This document shows positions 63,701 through 64,000 of a stretch of DNA of 64,000 nt, piece after piece. Source of the stretch: Coriaria nepalensis. Lineage: Eukaryota > Streptophyta > Magnoliopsida > Cucurbitales > Coriariaceae. The stretch is from assembly GCA_027186245.1 (NCBI GenBank), contig CP114483.1:14900220-14964219 (forward strand), given 5' to 3'. The number at the start of each line of letters is the position of its first letter. Position 1 is the stretch's first letter. A program made the position numbers and the translations under genes. Under the pieces are notes generated by a model, which had not been told where the DNA came from, searched no databases, and saw only the letters and a list, made by a program, of their open reading frames with translations.

Positions 63701-64000
63701 CATGAAAGTCGTGTTTTAAATGCGAAAATAGAATTGGTTCGAGGTGCTTTTAAACAATTTAATGATCTGAAAAGACTGAATGATATGCTCTTTAAGGCTA
63801 AAATAATGCATTGTTGTATTCAATAGATTAATTGCAGGTTATGTAAGAAAATCATGTTTGTAGGGCAAAAATATAATTCGTTCGAATTCATATATAATGA
63901 TTTAATGACTAGAAGAGCCTCAATCACATGATTTTAACGCTAAGTAAATGTGTAGTTGCCTTCAATAGATCAACTGCAAGTTATGCACGAAAGTCATGTT
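60716..64000 (+). repeat. l-m-t-t'-m-u-(t/t')-m block running off the right end
   Basis: Starts at 60716, 61137, 61558, 61979, 62400, 62821, 63242 and 63663 (last one partial). Up to about 63230 it repeats 45137-47650 at an offset of 15,579 bp. The monomer at 63242 begins as t (AACAGTAAA, private GCAAATTATGCATG) but ends as t' (CATTCGAATTC, CTCAATGAC, CTTCGATAG). One monomer is thus missing from the t-t' pair. The final m carries CATGTTTGTAGGGC and a private CTCAATCACATG. Confidence 0.85.

Larger units (their letters stand above)
1..64000 (+). repeat. Satellite DNA array, ~421-bp monomer, about 152 copies
   Basis: The entire window consists of head-to-tail copies of one ~421-bp unit, all in the same orientation. 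Consecutive ATGC starts of block A fall at 104, 524, 945, 1366, 1786, 2207, 2628 and so on, usually 421 bp apart. Exceptions are 420 (a 1-base deletion in types b, e and r), 422 (eight A's instead of seven before a v monomer) and 424 (a 3-base insertion near 59688). Each monomer has one A7 tract at the C/A boundary, and most have one EcoRI site (GAATTC) in block B. G+C is about 29% in block B (26 G and 15 C of 142), so the + strand is G-rich relative to C. No unique DNA, transposon or inverted segment interrupts it. Satellite nature is directly visible; a centromeric or pericentromeric location is inferred from scale and HOR order. Confidence 0.98.

Noticed and set aside
1..64000. CRISPR array or bacterial iteron region
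   Set aside because: Repeats are 421 bp and contiguous, without unique spacers, cas genes or any bacterial genes.
1..64000. A giant repetitive protein gene (tandem coding repeats)
   Set aside because: The repeat length is not divisible by three, stops occur in all frames in most monomers, and there is no codon-position bias in the variable sites.
1..64000. TATATAATG or TATAAT words in block B as promoters
   Set aside because: CATATATAATG occurs in nearly every monomer as a by-product of AT-rich sequence, with no downstream gene.
1..64000. Complete CENP-B box
   Set aside because: No monomer shows the CGGG half at the correct spacing after TTCG; only a left half-site match exists in q and r.

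Overview
The whole 64 kb window is one uninterrupted, single-orientation tandem satellite array. I see no unique sequence, protein gene, RNA gene, transposon or inverted segment. The sequence is AT-rich (about 29% G+C in a hand count of one 142-bp block). It is built from roughly 152 head-to-tail copies of a ~421-bp monomer. An array this long, homogeneous and hierarchical points to a eukaryotic chromosome, most likely centromeric or pericentromeric heterochromatin. CpG is not depleted in the monomer, which fits a genome with little CpG methylation, such as many insects, but the species cannot be named from the sequence.

The array has four levels. (1) The 421-bp monomer is itself a diverged trimer of an older ~140-bp unit: blocks A (143 bp), B (142 bp) and C (136 bp). 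All three start with a variant of ATGCATaGTTG, share TTCAaTAGATcAA and TTGCAaGTTATG near their starts, and end in GCTAA- or CACTA-type sequence. (2) Monomers fall into recognisable variant types, lettered here: a-e, f-m, n, p, q, r, s, t, u, v. (3) Types are ordered into higher-order repeats (HORs) of 4, 5, 6, 7 or 8 monomers that replace one another along the window. (4) The first ~8.0 kb is repeated almost exactly at +15,987 bp, giving a ~16 kb super-repeat.

Layout (monomer starts are placed at the ATGC of block A). 1-944: tail of a 7-mer HOR. 945-2627: four transitional monomers. 2628-8018: 8-mer HOR (one full copy plus five monomers). About 8018: abrupt switch to the 7-mer HOR a-b-c-d-e-b'-c', three copies to 16931. 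16932-18614: the same four transitional monomers. 18615-32086: four complete 8-mer HORs (f-g-h-i-j-k-l-m, exactly 3368 bp each). 32087-32928: f plus a g/k hybrid where four monomers were lost. 32929-34612: 4-mer l-m-f-g. 34613-40506: two 7-mers l-m-f-g-n-n-p, formed by adding l/g hybrids to the 4-mer. 40507-64000: a mosaic in which nearly every unit starts with an l-m pair, followed by interchangeable cassettes: q-r-s, t-t', m-u or v.

Nothing here encodes a protein convincingly. Every small open frame is a by-product of the repeat: 421 is not a multiple of three, and most monomers are closed in every frame. The main interest is that several HOR generations, and the exchange junctions that turned one into another, can be read base by base in a single window. 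A second point is a change confined to monomers q and r that creates TTCGTTGGAA, identical to the left part of the mammalian CENP-B box.
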